Below, in pieces: positions 1-7,980 of a stretch of DNA of 64,000 nucleotides (position 1 is the first letter of the stretch; each line of letters starts with the position of its first letter). The stretch spans positions 1 through 64,000 of the forward strand of contig JACKAT010000020.1 in NCBI GenBank assembly GCA_020634935.1, read 5' to 3'. The stretch comes from Anaerolineales bacterium (GTDB lineage: Bacteria; Chloroflexota; Anaerolineae; 4572-78; J111). The position numbers and the translations under genes are program-made. Below the pieces are notes generated by a model. That model searched no databases, was not told the origin of the DNA, and was given only the letters and a program-made list of their open reading frames with translations.

Positions 1-507
1 ATTTTTACCCAGAGCGGCTTTATCAACAGTTTTCTGCAATCAACCGGCTTAATCAACGCGCCTATCGCCTTTTTAACCGCCGATACCCGCTATTGGATCA
101 TTATCGCCATCTGGCTGGCCGAAGTGTGGCGGGCCACCTCCATTGTGATGGTCATTGTCGTCTCCGGCTTGCAGGCCATCTCCGATGAAGTGCTGGAAGC
201 CGCCGAACTGTTTGGGGCCAACCTGTGGCAGCGCGTGCGGCACGTTATCTTGCCGATGTTGAAACCCAGCTTGCAAGTGGCCCTCATCTTGCGCACCATC
301 TTGGCCCTGCAAGTTTTCGCGGTGGTCATTGCCCTGAGCGGCGGCGATGTCGTTACCGTGCTAGCCAATGAAACGTATCGCCAGTACAGCGACTTCCGTA
401 ACGCCAATGTGGCGGCGGCCTACGCCGGCTTGATTTTATTGATCTCGATGGGCAGCGCCATTGTCTATTTACGGATGATTCGCAGTCAGGAGGAAATAGC
501 CGCATGA
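1..507 (+). CDS. Sugar ABC transporter permease, MalF/UgpA type (5'-truncated)
   Basis: Membrane permease subunit of a binding-protein-dependent (CUT1-type) sugar importer. The frame is open from the first base of the window, so the start lies outside it and only the last 168 residues are visible. They include the cytoplasmic EAA loop that docks on the ATPase (EAAELFGANLWQRV, followed by LPMLKP), flanked by hydrophobic helices, and a typical short basic C-terminus. The next permease gene starts inside its stop codon (ATGA, 4-bp overlap), so the two are translationally coupled. The missing upstream part probably holds the substrate-binding protein gene. The downstream alpha-mannosidase suggests a mannoside or another oligosaccharide as substrate (inference). 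Family assignment is secure; the substrate is not. Confidence 0.9.
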   Translation: MFTQSGFINSFLQSTGLINAPIAFLTADTRYWIIIAIWLAEVWRATSIVMVIVVSGLQAISDEVLEAAELFGANLWQRVRHVILPMLKPSLQVALILRTILALQVFAVVIALSGGDVVTVLANETYRQYSDFRNANVAAAYAGLILLISMGSAIVYLRMIRSQEEIAA

Positions 508-1397
508 GTACCACCATGTCTACCAACGATGCTGTTCAGGTTGAAGCCTCCGCCGAGGTCAAGGCCGTTCATCAACAGATGTTACGCCGGCAGCGGCTTA
601 ATCGGGCCGCAACCTACGCCGTGGCGATTTTGATCGCCTTGTGGATTTTAGTGCCTATCTTTCTTTTAGGCTCGATGGCCTTTACCACGCCGGCCGCGGT
701 GCGAACCTATCCCAAAGGGATTTTACCCTTTATTCCGTTCTCGTTTGAAACGATGAACTTCTTTCTCCAGTCGGAAGGCATCATTCCGGGCGTGATTAAC
801 AGTGTTGTCGTCGCCCTTATTACCCTGGTGCTGTCAACGCTCATTGCCGCGCCGGCCGGTTACGCTACCTCGCGCTTTATGTTCCCCGGCCGCGATTTTT
901 TCCGGCTGTCGGTGCTGGCGGTGCGGGCCTTTCCCATCGTGGTGCTGTCGATTCCGCTGGCGGTGGTTTTTATTAACCTGGGTATGTACGACAGCGTCTA
1001 CAGCCTGGCTTTGATGCACACCGCCCTGGCCCTGCCCACCACTATTCTGGTTATCGGCAGCGTTTTCGCCAGCATTCCGTACGAGCTAGAAGAAGCCGCT
1101 CAAGTTTTTGGCTGTACGCCCTTCGAGGCTTTTCGCCATGTCGTTATGCCGCTGGTGCTGCCCGGTATCGCGGCGGCGGCGGTTTTTACGTTTGTGATGT
1201 CCTGGAACGAAGTTTTCGCCGCCAGTATCCTGACCGTGCAAAATCGCACGCTGCCGGCTCAGGTCTTAGCCGTTCTCGGCCAATCGTCCGAGCCGTACCA
1301 ATTTGCCGGCGGCTTTTTTATGATGATCCCGGCCTTGATCTTCATTTTCTTCATCCGCCGTTACTTATTCAATATGTGGGGCCAAGTTTCAAAATAG
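504..1397 (+). CDS. Sugar ABC transporter permease, MalG type
   Basis: Second membrane permease of the CUT1-type sugar importer, 297 aa, the usual length for MalG-like proteins. An N-terminal cytoplasmic stretch of about 35 residues precedes the first membrane helix (YAVAILIALWILVPIFLLGS). The EAA loop near residue 195 (EEAAQVFGCTPFEAF, then VMPLVLPG) is the ATPase contact. It ends in the positively charged tail FFIRRYLFNMWGQ seen in this family. The start overlaps the upstream permease stop, and a Shine-Dalgarno-like AGGAGG at 488-493 supports it. The ATPase gene follows after an 87-bp gap that holds a hairpin repeat. Nothing looks damaged. Confidence 0.93.
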   Translation: MSTTMSTNDAVQVEASAEVKAVHQQMLRRQRLNRAATYAVAILIALWILVPIFLLGSMAFTTPAAVRTYPKGILPFIPFSFETMNFFLQSEGIIPGVINSVVVALITLVLSTLIAAPAGYATSRFMFPGRDFFRLSVLAVRAFPIVVLSIPLAVVFINLGMYDSVYSLALMHTALALPTTILVIGSVFASIPYELEEAAQVFGCTPFEAFRHVVMPLVLPGIAAAAVFTFVMSWNEVFAASILTVQNRTLPAQVLAVLGQSSEPYQFAGGFFMMIPALIFIFFIRRYLFNMWGQVSK

Positions 1398-1411
1398 GCG
1401 ATATCATCTGT

Positions 1412-1462
1412 TCAGCAGACCAGGTGACGGGCACTTTGAGCCCCAAGTGCCAGTCACCTGAA
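1412..1462. repeat. Palindromic repeat of the GGTGAC family, GGCACTT variant, inside the ABC operon
   Basis: Two 16-bp arms, CAGGTGACGGGCACTT and AAGTGCCAGTCACCTG, pair with a single mismatch around an 8-nt loop, between the second permease and the ATPase gene. The flanking GTTCAGCAGAC on the left and the bases after the right arm recur around the related element at 23936-24038, so this is a mobile or dispersed repeat, not only a local hairpin. In an operon such a hairpin could stabilise upstream mRNA or set relative expression (inference). It has no T-tract, so a terminator is not supported. Confidence 0.75.
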
Positions 1463-1484
1463 TAGGTTATAATAGGAGAACACC

Positions 1485-2579
1485 GTGGCTGAAATTAAAG
1501 TAGAAAATGCAGTTAAAACCTTCGGCGACTTTGTGGCCGTTGACAACGTTAGCCTTACCATTCACGATCAAGAGTTTATGGTGCTGTTAGGGCCGAGCGG
1601 CTGCGGCAAAACGACTTTGCTGCGGGCTATTGCCGGTTTGGGCATGGTCGATTCAGGCCGTATCAGCATTGGCGGGCGCGATGTGACCTACCTGCCGCCC
1701 CGCTCGCGCAATATCTCGATGGTCTTTCAAAGTTACGCCATCTTCCCCCATATGAAAGTGTATGACAACATCGCCTTTGGTTTGCGCATGCGCAAGGTGG
1801 ATAAAAACCAAATCGACCGCCGTGTGCGCCGCGCGTCGGAGCTGCTGCACATCGAGAATATGCTTGACCGCTATCCCAGCAAGATGAGCGGCGGCCAACG
1901 CCAGCGGGTGGCCGTGGCGCGCGCTATCGCCATGCAAGCCGAAGTATTGCTCATGGATGAACCGTTGTCTAACCTCGATGCCCTGCTGCGGCTGGAAATG
2001 CGGGCTGAATTAAAGCGGCTGCTGGCTGAAATCGATGTGACCACCATTTACGTGACGCACGATCAGATTGAGGCGCTAAGTATGGGCGACCGGATTGCGG
2101 TGATGCGTAACGGCATCATCCAGCAGTGCGATCACCCGACCAAGGTCTATGATCTGCCCTCCAACCAATTTGTGGGCGGCTTCATCGGCAACCCGCCCAT
2201 GAATTTTATGCAGGGCCAGGTTCAGCGCCATAACGGCGCGGTTAAAGTCGCCATTGGCGATTTCAACCTTGAACCGGCCCGGCCATACCAACCCATGCTC
2301 CGCACCTACGACGGCCAGCCGATTGTGATCGGTATTCGGGCCGAAAACATGGAAACGCTCAACCAACCGGCCGACGACGCGCTCAAAGTGCAGGTCCAGG
2401 TGGTCGAGCCGCTGGGATCGCAGAATTTACTGACCGTTAAAATTGGCAATGACACGGTCAAAGTGTCCACCCATCCTACGTTCGACGTTCAACCCAATTC
2501 CGATGTCTGGCTGCGCTTCCCGGCCGATAAAATCCGCTGGATCGACCGGGAAAAAGGGCTGGTACTCTATCCGGCCTAA
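1485..2579 (+). CDS. Sugar ABC transporter ATP-binding protein (MalK/UgpC/MsmX-like)
   Basis: ATPase subunit of the CUT1-type sugar importer, 364 aa. Walker A is GPSGCGKTT (residues 36-44), the ABC signature is MSGGQRQRV, Walker B is LLMDEP followed by a D-loop SNLDA, and the H-loop is VTHDQ. Residues from about 240 form the C-terminal OB-fold (TOBE/MalK regulatory) domain, with the family motif GIRAENM. The start is GTG, preceded by AGGAG at 1474-1478. The gene belongs to the permease operon, separated by a hairpin repeat. MalK-type ATPases often serve several importers, so substrate cannot be read from this gene. Confidence 0.95.
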   Translation: MAEIKVENAVKTFGDFVAVDNVSLTIHDQEFMVLLGPSGCGKTTLLRAIAGLGMVDSGRISIGGRDVTYLPPRSRNISMVFQSYAIFPHMKVYDNIAFGLRMRKVDKNQIDRRVRRASELLHIENMLDRYPSKMSGGQRQRVAVARAIAMQAEVLLMDEPLSNLDALLRLEMRAELKRLLAEIDVTTIYVTHDQIEALSMGDRIAVMRNGIIQQCDHPTKVYDLPSNQFVGGFIGNPPMNFMQGQVQRHNGAVKVAIGDFNLEPARPYQPMLRTYDGQPIVIGIRAENMETLNQPADDALKVQVQVVEPLGSQNLLTVKIGNDTVKVSTHPTFDVQPNSDVWLRFPADKIRWIDREKGLVLYPA

Positions 2580-2650
2580 GAAGCTGCTGTAATAGGGGGG
2601 ATTGAGAAATTTGTCCACCGATTCGCACTGATAACCACAGATTATTAGCC

Positions 2651-2856
2651 TGAGTTCGTAAATTAAAGTCGAGTAGGTCATTTCGTAGCCGGAGGCGGAG
2701 AAATCCCTCAGGCGTTGCCATAAATGAAGCCTGCGCCGGGGAATAATGGCTTTTGTCACTTTAAATTTTCCTGGTCAGACGACTTTTCCTTGGATGTCAC
2801 TTTTTCTTGTATTGTCACAGGGATTTCTCCGCTAGCGCTGCGAAATGACATAAAGC
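2651..2856. repeat. GTCATTTCG family palindromic element, copy 1
   Basis: The end sequences TGTCATTTCG / GGAGAAATCCCT and AGGGATTTCTCC / CGAAATGACA form an inverted pair about 170 bp apart, filling most of the gap between the ABC ATPase and the alpha-mannosidase. The interior (AGGAAAATTTAAAGTGACA and the segment near GCAGGCTTCATTTA, read on the minus strand) matches the interior of the element at 54456-54610. The left flank, GAGTTCGTAAATTAAAGTCGA, also matches there with few changes. It has no coding capacity. Because it separates the importer from the mannosidase, that gene may have its own promoter. Confidence 0.75.
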
Positions 2857-2881
2857 CTATCCACAGTAAAGCGACGTATCC

Positions 2882-5599
2882 ATGACTCAAACCACGGTTC
2901 ACCTTATCAACCACACCCACTGGGATCGCGAGTGGTTTTTAACCTCCGTTTACACCAGCCGCTGGATTCCGGGCCTGATTGACAAGATCGAGGCGCTGGC
3001 CGCAGCTAATCCGGCCTTCAAATTTCTGATCGACGGGCAGACGCTGGTGGTGGAAGACCTGCTGCGCGTAGCGCCTGAATACGAGGCCAAAATTAAGCCG
3101 TTGATCAAGCAGGGCCAGCTGATCATCGGTCCCTACTACTGCCAGCCCGACTGGCAGCTCACCGGCGGCGAAACGCTGGTCAGAAACCTGCTTTACGGCC
3201 GCCAAGATATGGAACGGTACGGCCAGCGCAACGAGGTCGGCTGGCTGGTCGATACCTTCGGCCATAGCTCGCAGTCGCCGCAGTTACACCGGCTGTTGGG
3301 GCTGGCGGCGGTGTACGTGTGGCGCGGGGTGCCGGCGCTGGAGCCCTACTTCAACTGGCAAAGCAGCGACGGCCAATCCTTGCCGGCGATCAACCTCTTC
3401 GGCGGTTACCGTAACCTCTACGGCATCACCCACGCCCCGGAAGTGGCCATTACTCGCCTGCAAGCCGAAGTTGATAAGCTGGCCCCGTACTATCCCACCC
3501 CCGACATCCCGCTGTTCGACGGCTACGATTTGGAGGAAGATCCGGAAGACCCGATGAGTTTTTACCAGGCGGAGTTAGCTAACTTGCCGCCGGATATTCA
3601 GTTGGTGGAGTCGTCGCCGTATGAATTCGCCCAGGTTGTCCGCGAGAAGGTCGAAACCAAGCCAATTATTCGCGGCGAGCTCAACTCCGGCAAATTTGGC
3701 GCGACGTTTCCCGGCACTTTCTCGGCCCGAACCTACCTCAAGCTGATGAACCACGATTGCGAGCAGTGGCTCTTCCGGCGGGCCGAACCGCTGGCCGTTT
3801 TGGCCCGGCTGAAGGGCCGGACCTACCACGCCGCCCAATATGAAGCCTGGGCGCGGTTGATGCTGCAAAACACCGTCCACGACTGCATCTGCGGGGTCAG
3901 CATCGATCAGGTTCACGAGAAAATGGAATATCACTACCGGGCCGTGTTCGAGGGGGCGCGGGAGGATGTGCGCCGCTCGCTGGCCTATCTGCTGGCCGGC
4001 TTTGCGCCCGGCCGGTACGCGGTTAGCACCAATCCGTTCCCCTATCAGGGCTGGCAGGTCATCGACGACCGGCTGTACCACATTAAAACCAACGGCCTGG
4101 GCGTTTGGCCGTTGGGCGCGGGCGATCAGCCCTTCGAGCAGCCGGCAGCGCCGGTTGAGACCTGGCATTGGCAGAACGATCACTACACCGCCACCGTTAA
4201 CCGCGATGGCGCGGTCCAGATTGGTGAGGCGACGTTGGGCCGCCTGGTTATATATGAAGAGACGGGCGATACCTATTCTGACGAAGCCGGAACCGACCGC
4301 GCTACGCTGCGCCCGACCGGCCGGCTCATTATCGAGCAAAAGAGCGATAAACACAGCGTGGTGCGGTACGATATCGACACGACCTGGCGCGACGTTCGTT
4401 TAACCGCCACCGTCCGGCTGCGGTTCGACCCAACGCCGTTGATTGGCTGGCAAATCGACCTCGATTCGCACGGGACCAATTTCAAACTCGATTTAATTTT
4501 TGAGACCGGCCAAACCGGCCAAATTTACGCCGGGATGCCGTTCGACGTGGTCGAGCGCCCGGCGGCGGAAACCGATTTGCTGCCGCGCCAATTGGACAAG
4601 ACCCTGGCCAAGGTGCTGTTGGGCCAGCGCGAATTGGAAGCCGTTAAAACCTTTCCGTTTCAAGATTTTGTGGCCATTTCGGACGGAACGGCCGCGGCGG
4701 TGGTGCTGGCCCAGGGGCTGCGCTCTTATCAGGCCGATAACAGCGGCACGATGGCGCTGACCCTGCGCCGGGCCGTTGAATGGTTGACGGCGGCCAATCT
4801 CGACCATCGCGTGGGCGACGCCGGTCCGTTCTTCTACGTGCCGGACGCCCGCTGCGAGCGCTCGGTTCGCCACGAGGTCGGCCTTGTGGTGAACGCGCCG
4901 CCGCCGGATGATATGGCGCTGCAACAGCTCAACGCCGCCTTCCAAAACCCGCCCCTCATCGTCGAGAGCCAGGGCCAGGGCCGCCAAACCGAATGGGCCT
5001 GGTTACAAGAGCCTTTACCGTTGAGCAGCCTGACTGTGGCCGGTGATCATTTGCTGGCCCGCTTCTATAACCCCACCCCGGCGGCGCAACCGTTGTCACG
5101 AGCCTATTTAGCCACCGATGTTCTGGGCCAACCGCAGGCAACCCTCAGCCAGGTTCCGGCCAAGGGCATCGTGACCGTTCGGCTCGCTGAAACCCTGCCG
5201 GCGACCGGCGACGCCCCGCCTGCCCCGCCCGTTTCCGGGTTAGCCTGGCCCGCCTGGCGTATCGGCGACAATCATGGCCGGCCCGACCCCGACATCATCG
5301 CCCGGCTGGCCGAAAACATCGCCGCGCTGGAACAAAAGCTGGCCGGCGTTGAAGCGGCTTTAGCTCAGGCCGCCGGGCGCGACCGTTATCGGCTTGAGCA
5401 TCAAACTTACGTGATTAAGCGGGAAATAGGCGAATATCAGTTGTCGGTTCGTCTGAACCAGCTCAAACTGGCGGCGGGCAATGAATTAAGCGAAGATTAT
5501 CTCTTCGCTCCTGACGCCGACATCGCCCGCATCGGTTTACAGCTTAACCGGCTGCGGATTAAGCGCCGTATCTTCGATTATGTGATTGAGGCGGTGTAG
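2882..5599 (+). CDS. Glycoside hydrolase family 38 alpha-mannosidase
   Basis: Cytosolic exo-alpha-mannosidase, 905 aa, typical for bacterial GH38 enzymes. The N-terminal catalytic domain has HTHWDREWF (Zn ligands H13 and D15), the nucleophile motif DTFGHSSQSPQ (D124) and the later Zn ligand in NTVHDCICG (H333). The central three-helix domain and long C-terminal beta-sandwich domains follow. A predicted helical stretch near residues 810-840 is rich in Ala and Glu. There is no signal peptide, so the substrate must be imported, which fits the ABC importer just upstream. GH38 enzymes are retaining and release mannose from alpha-mannosides. Linkage specificity cannot be read from the sequence. No disruption is visible. 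Confidence 0.93.
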   Translation: MTQTTVHLINHTHWDREWFLTSVYTSRWIPGLIDKIEALAAANPAFKFLIDGQTLVVEDLLRVAPEYEAKIKPLIKQGQLIIGPYYCQPDWQLTGGETLVRNLLYGRQDMERYGQRNEVGWLVDTFGHSSQSPQLHRLLGLAAVYVWRGVPALEPYFNWQSSDGQSLPAINLFGGYRNLYGITHAPEVAITRLQAEVDKLAPYYPTPDIPLFDGYDLEEDPEDPMSFYQAELANLPPDIQLVESSPYEFAQVVREKVETKPIIRGELNSGKFGATFPGTFSARTYLKLMNHDCEQWLFRRAEPLAVLARLKGRTYHAAQYEAWARLMLQNTVHDCICGVSIDQVHEKMEYHYRAVFEGAREDVRRSLAYLLAGFAPGRYAVSTNPFPYQGWQVIDDRLYHIKTNGLGVWPLGAGDQPFEQPAAPVETWHWQNDHYTATVNRDGAVQIGEATLGRLVIYEETGDTYSDEAGTDRATLRPTGRLIIEQKSDKHSVVRYDIDTTWRDVRLTATVRLRFDPTPLIGWQIDLDSHGTNFKLDLIFETGQTGQIYAGMPFDVVERPAAETDLLPRQLDKTLAKVLLGQRELEAVKTFPFQDFVAISDGTAAAVVLAQGLRSYQADNSGTMALTLRRAVEWLTAANLDHRVGDAGPFFYVPDARCERSVRHEVGLVVNAPPPDDMALQQLNAAFQNPPLIVESQGQGRQTEWAWLQEPLPLSSLTVAGDHLLARFYNPTPAAQPLSRAYLATDVLGQPQATLSQVPAKGIVTVRLAETLPATGDAPPAPPVSGLAWPAWRIGDNHGRPDPDIIARLAENIAALEQKLAGVEAALAQAAGRDRYRLEHQTYVIKREIGEYQLSVRLNQLKLAAGNELSEDYLFAPDADIARIGLQLNRLRIKRRIFDYVIEAV

Positions 5600-5687
5600 G
5601 GAGAGTACAATAACGCCGAGATGAAAAACGCGAGGCTAAAGCCATCGCGTTGAAAGAGCGAAGGACGCTGAAGCGCCCTCAGGAGGT

Positions 5688-5734
5688 TCTATCTTTTAGC
5701 ACGGGTCTTCATTCAGGCCCGTGCTAAAAGATAG
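5688..5734 (+). terminator. Long perfect hairpin after the alpha-mannosidase
   Basis: A 17-bp perfect stem (CTATCTTTTAGCACGGG paired with its complement) with a loop of about a dozen bases lies 88 bp after the mannosidase stop. It lacks a T-tract, so it is either a transcript-end stabiliser or another dispersed palindrome, not a textbook intrinsic terminator. Confidence 0.45.
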
Positions 5735-5778
5735 AGAGATTTACGCCTTTGAGACGACACCGACAATGAAAATTTACC

Positions 5779-5833
5779 GGAGCGACAAAGCTTGCTTTGT
5801 CATTCATCCTGTCAAAGTAAACTTTGACGCTCC
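5779..5833. repeat. GGAGCG double-hairpin repeat, copy 1
   Basis: The element is GGAGCGACAAAGC-tt-GCTTTGTC, a short spacer, then GTCAAAGT-aa-ACTTTGACGCTCC: two small hairpins enclosed by outer GGAGCG/CGCTCC ends. The flank GACAATGAAAATTTA is shared (inverted) with copy 2 at 6625-6682. It ends about 30 bp upstream of the DinB relic. Confidence 0.8.
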
Positions 5834-5862
5834 AGACCGTTATTTTCAGAAGAGAAAAACCT

Positions 5863-6104
5863 ATGAATAATGACGCCGTCGTGCGGCAACAACTACTGGC
5901 GCTGTTACGTGACGGGAACGCCCATCTCGATTTTGAGCAAGCCGTGGCTAATTTTCCGCTCGAACATATCAACACCACCCCGCCCAACGGGTCTTACACG
6001 CCCTGTTACGGGAAATTCTCGTGGTCGCCGGCCATAATGCCGACCATATCGGCGAGTTGGCTATTCTGCGGCAAGTGATGGGGACCTGGCGAGGCGAGCA
6101 TTAG
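5863..6104 (+). pseudogene. DinB-family protein remnant (internal deletion and frameshift)
   Basis: The frame from the ATG at 5863 encodes a DinB-like N-terminus (QQLLALLRDGNAHLDFEQA, then PLEHINTTPPNGSYTP). At about 5990 the frame runs into unrelated residues. A different frame from about 5993 to the stop at 6104 encodes a typical DinB C-terminus (LREILVVAGHNADHIGELA, then ILRQVMG), including the conserved His-x3-His metal-binding motif. The central section of some 60-90 residues is missing. This reads as a deletion that joined both ends out of frame. DinB-like proteins are four-helix-bundle, metal-dependent thiol transferases or hydrolases. An intact but not closely similar family member lies at 11080-11589. 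Confidence 0.7.
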
Positions 6105-6160
6105 AAATAGCCTACCTTTTTTTGGAAAGTAACGACTGACCGGCTTAAGGTCGCCCAACA

Positions 6161-6300
6161 TTAAACCGTGGAAACGTGAAGATGACGGACGATCGACCCC
6201 ATAATCGACAGAATTGACACGATTATCACGATTTTATCGGTCACAATTCGGTAAATCGGGTTAATCCTGTCTAATTTTCTTCACCACGGTTTAGGGCAGA
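6161..6300. mobile_element. AAACCGTGG-ended inverted-repeat element, copy 1
   Basis: A dispersed element of about 140 bp with terminal inverted repeats TTAAACCGTGG / CCACGGTTTA. Inside, ATAATCGACAGAATTGACAC, a CACGATTTTATCG core and TTAATCCTGTCTAATTTT form an overall dyad. Related copies lie at 10806-10940, 20928-21130 (interrupted by another element) and 21719-21860. It has no coding capacity, so it is best viewed as a MITE-like non-autonomous element. Confidence 0.8.
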
Positions 6301-6395
6301 GCTATCCGGCTTAATACCGCCCCTTTTTTTCAAAAAGCGCCTCCTACGCCCGCAAATGCCCTTTTTGCATTTAAAAAGACGACCGCAACCGTTTT

Positions 6396-6605
6396 GACCG
6401 CCTTTTTTGCGACAAAAAAGGGCCTTTTTTTTTGGAGACCGCCTTTTTTGCGGCAAAAAGACGACCTTTTTTTTTGAGACCCCCTTTTTTGCGACAAAAA
6501 AAGGGCTTTTTTTTTTGAGACCTCGTTTTTTGCGACAAAAAAGGGCCTTTTTTTTCTGAGACCTCGTTTTTTGCGGCAAAAACAGGGCTTTTTTTCGTGA
6601 GACCT
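6396..6605. repeat. 41-bp tandem array with phased T/A tracts (array 1)
   Basis: Five units begin with GACC at 6396, 6437, 6478, 6519 and 6560, and a sixth partial unit starts at 6601: an exact 41-bp period. Each unit contains T6-GCGACA-A6, a self-complementary core, and then a second T-run of 8-10 bases. Because 41 is not a multiple of three, the Lys-rich open frames seen on the minus strand are artefacts. The array lies between an AAACCGTGG element and a GGAGCG double hairpin. Confidence 0.85.
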
Positions 6606-6624
6606 CCCTTGAAAATACAGTCTT

Positions 6625-6682
6625 GGAGCGTCAAAGTTTACTTTGACCCTATCGCGGATGACAAAGCCAGCTTTGTCGCTCC
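6625..6682. repeat. GGAGCG double-hairpin repeat, copy 2
   Basis: GGAGCGTCAAAGT-tt-ACTTTGAC, a short spacer with GCGGATGACAAAGC, then GCTTTGTCGCTCC. The outer ends and both inner hairpins match copies 1, 3 and 4. The right flank AAATTTTCATTCTCGCTGTC is the inverted counterpart of the left flank of copy 1. Confidence 0.8.
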
Positions 6683-6747
6683 AATAAATTTTCATTCTCG
6701 CTGTCGTCTCAACCGAGACTGTTCGACTCCTTTAAAACTAGCGATCT

Positions 6748-6805
6748 GGAGCGTCAAAGTTTACTTTGACCCCATCGCGGATGACAAAGCCAGCTTTGTC
6801 GCTCC
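6748..6805. repeat. GGAGCG double-hairpin repeat, copy 3
   Basis: It is almost identical to copy 2 over its full 58 bp and in the same orientation, about 120 bp downstream, so it probably arose by local duplication or repeated insertion. Confidence 0.8.
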
Positions 6806-7016
6806 CAACGCAATTGAAGCGGGCGGGGCCGCTCAACGAGATTTTTTGAGGCTCAAATTCCATCAAATATAAAACCAAGCGTTCCGCCGAGCCAGCCGGT
6901 GAACGCGGCCGTTGGTCACTGTCGTGAGGCCGTGGTATACTTACGGGCGAACATTCTTTCTGATTTTCTATCGTGTCTAACCAAGCCACGTCTAACCAAA
7001 AAAGCCAGAAGCTTGA

Positions 7017-7087
7017 TCCACGAAGGACACGAAGTTACACCCATAAAAGATAAAAGATTTAGTGTTCCTTGGTGTGCCTTCGTGGAT
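7017..7087. repeat. CCACGAAGG palindromic repeat
   Basis: The ends ATCCACGAAGGACACGAAG and GTGTGCCTTCGTGGAT are inverted complements around an A-rich centre. It lies in the gap upstream of the DUF1697 gene and makes the short open frame at 6899-7126 unlikely to be a gene. Repeats with this CACGAAG sequence are widespread in intergenic DNA of several phyla. Confidence 0.7.
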
Positions 7088-7150
7088 TATATCGCTTTGT
7101 TTGGTTCCGGCTCGTCCGGGTTATGACTGATACAGTGGGACGGACCAAAT

Positions 7151-7234
7151 AAGGTGACAGTCACTTTTTGATTAGAATGAGCGTCAATCTGACCCAACCA
7201 GGTCGATTTATCGTTTCTAAGTGACGGTCACCTT
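7151..7234. mobile_element. 84-bp GGTGAC-ended MITE-like element, copy 1
   Basis: The terminal inverted repeats are AAGGTGACAGTCACTT and AAGTGACGGTCACCTT. Read on the minus strand, the interior GATAAATCGACCT then GACGCTCATT matches copy 2 at 17843-17926 (same length, 84 bp) and copy 3 at 13931-14156 after its nested insertion is removed. It has no coding capacity. Confidence 0.85.
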
Positions 7235-7265
7235 CTATATCCTTCTAGTGCGAGTGCAATAAAAA

Positions 7266-7808
7266 ATGAAGACCTATGTTATCCTTATCCGGGGCATTAA
7301 TGTTGGCGGCAAAAATAAAGTGCGCATGGCGGACTTGAGGCCATGCTTGGAAGAATTGGGGTTTGCTCAGGTTTCAACGTATATTGCTAGTGGCAACGTC
7401 ATTTTACAATCCGACCAACAACCTGAGGCCATCAAAACTCAGATTGAACGGATGCTGCCGGAAAAATTCACCCTTGATGATGAGCTCATCAAAGTTTTAG
7501 TGCTAACGCGCCGGCAGTTCCAAGCCGTTATTGACAACAAGCCTGACGGCTTCGGCGATCAGCCGGACAAGTATCACAGCGATGCTATTTTTCTGATCGA
7601 TATTGACCCGGCTCAGGCGATGCCGGTATTTTCGCCCCGCGAGGGCGTCGATAAAATCTGGGCCGGCGCTGGGGTCATCTACTCGCAGCGTCTCAGCGCT
7701 CAACGGACTAAAAGCCGGTTGAGCAAAATCATGGCCGCCCCGGCTTACAAATCGATGACCATTCGGAGTTGGCAGACGACAACCAAATTGCTGGAACTGC
7801 TGGGTTGA
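7266..7808 (+). CDS. DUF1697 family protein
   Basis: A 180-aa soluble protein that begins with the family hallmark YVILIRGINVGGKNKV-type motif, followed by MADLRPCLEELGF and YIASGNVI. The C-terminal half carries the family pattern around WAGAGVIYSQR and RLSKIMAAPAYKSMTIRSW. DUF1697 proteins are small conserved proteins without an established reaction. The fold is thought to be alpha/beta, and no catalytic residues are agreed on. It stands alone, with a GGTGAC element upstream and a TCAGCTATCAGC element downstream. The ATG at 7266 has only a weak ribosome-binding site, but the conserved N-terminus fixes this start. Confidence 0.92.
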   Translation: MKTYVILIRGINVGGKNKVRMADLRPCLEELGFAQVSTYIASGNVILQSDQQPEAIKTQIERMLPEKFTLDDELIKVLVLTRRQFQAVIDNKPDGFGDQPDKYHSDAIFLIDIDPAQAMPVFSPREGVDKIWAGAGVIYSQRLSAQRTKSRLSKIMAAPAYKSMTIRSWQTTTKLLELLG

Positions 7809-7817
7809 GTTTATTTT

Positions 7818-7959
7818 GTCAGCGTTCAGCTATCAGCCGTCAGCCGTCAGCTTTAACGCTAAAGATAACATCTGGGCTTTCATGACCGACGATGTAACCC
7901 AAATATTTGCCAAAATAAGCCCAAAGCTGATAGCTGACAGCTAAGGGCTGAACGCTGAC
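7818..7959. repeat. TCAGCTATCAGC inverted-repeat element, copy 1
   Basis: The outer ends GTCAGCGTTCAGCTATCAGC and GCTGATAGCTGACAG / GCTGAACGCTGAC are inverted complements. The interior includes AAATATTTGCCAAAATAAGC, which recurs in copy 2 (38659-38807). It lies directly upstream of the GH13 gene, ending about 20 bp before its start codon. Confidence 0.8.
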
Positions 7960-7980
7960 CAAAGAAAATGAGTTGAGGCT

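Noticed and set aside
3575..4354. 259-codon open frame opposite the alpha-mannosidase
   Set aside because: It is antisense to the conserved GH38 gene and shows no domain.
6271..6695. Lys-rich open frames on the minus strand
   Set aside because: They arise from the 41-bp T/A-tract array; the unit length shifts the frame every repeat and no start signal is present.
6899..7126. 75-codon open frame
   Set aside because: It crosses the CCACGAAGG palindromic repeat, has no ribosome-binding site and no coherent protein pattern.
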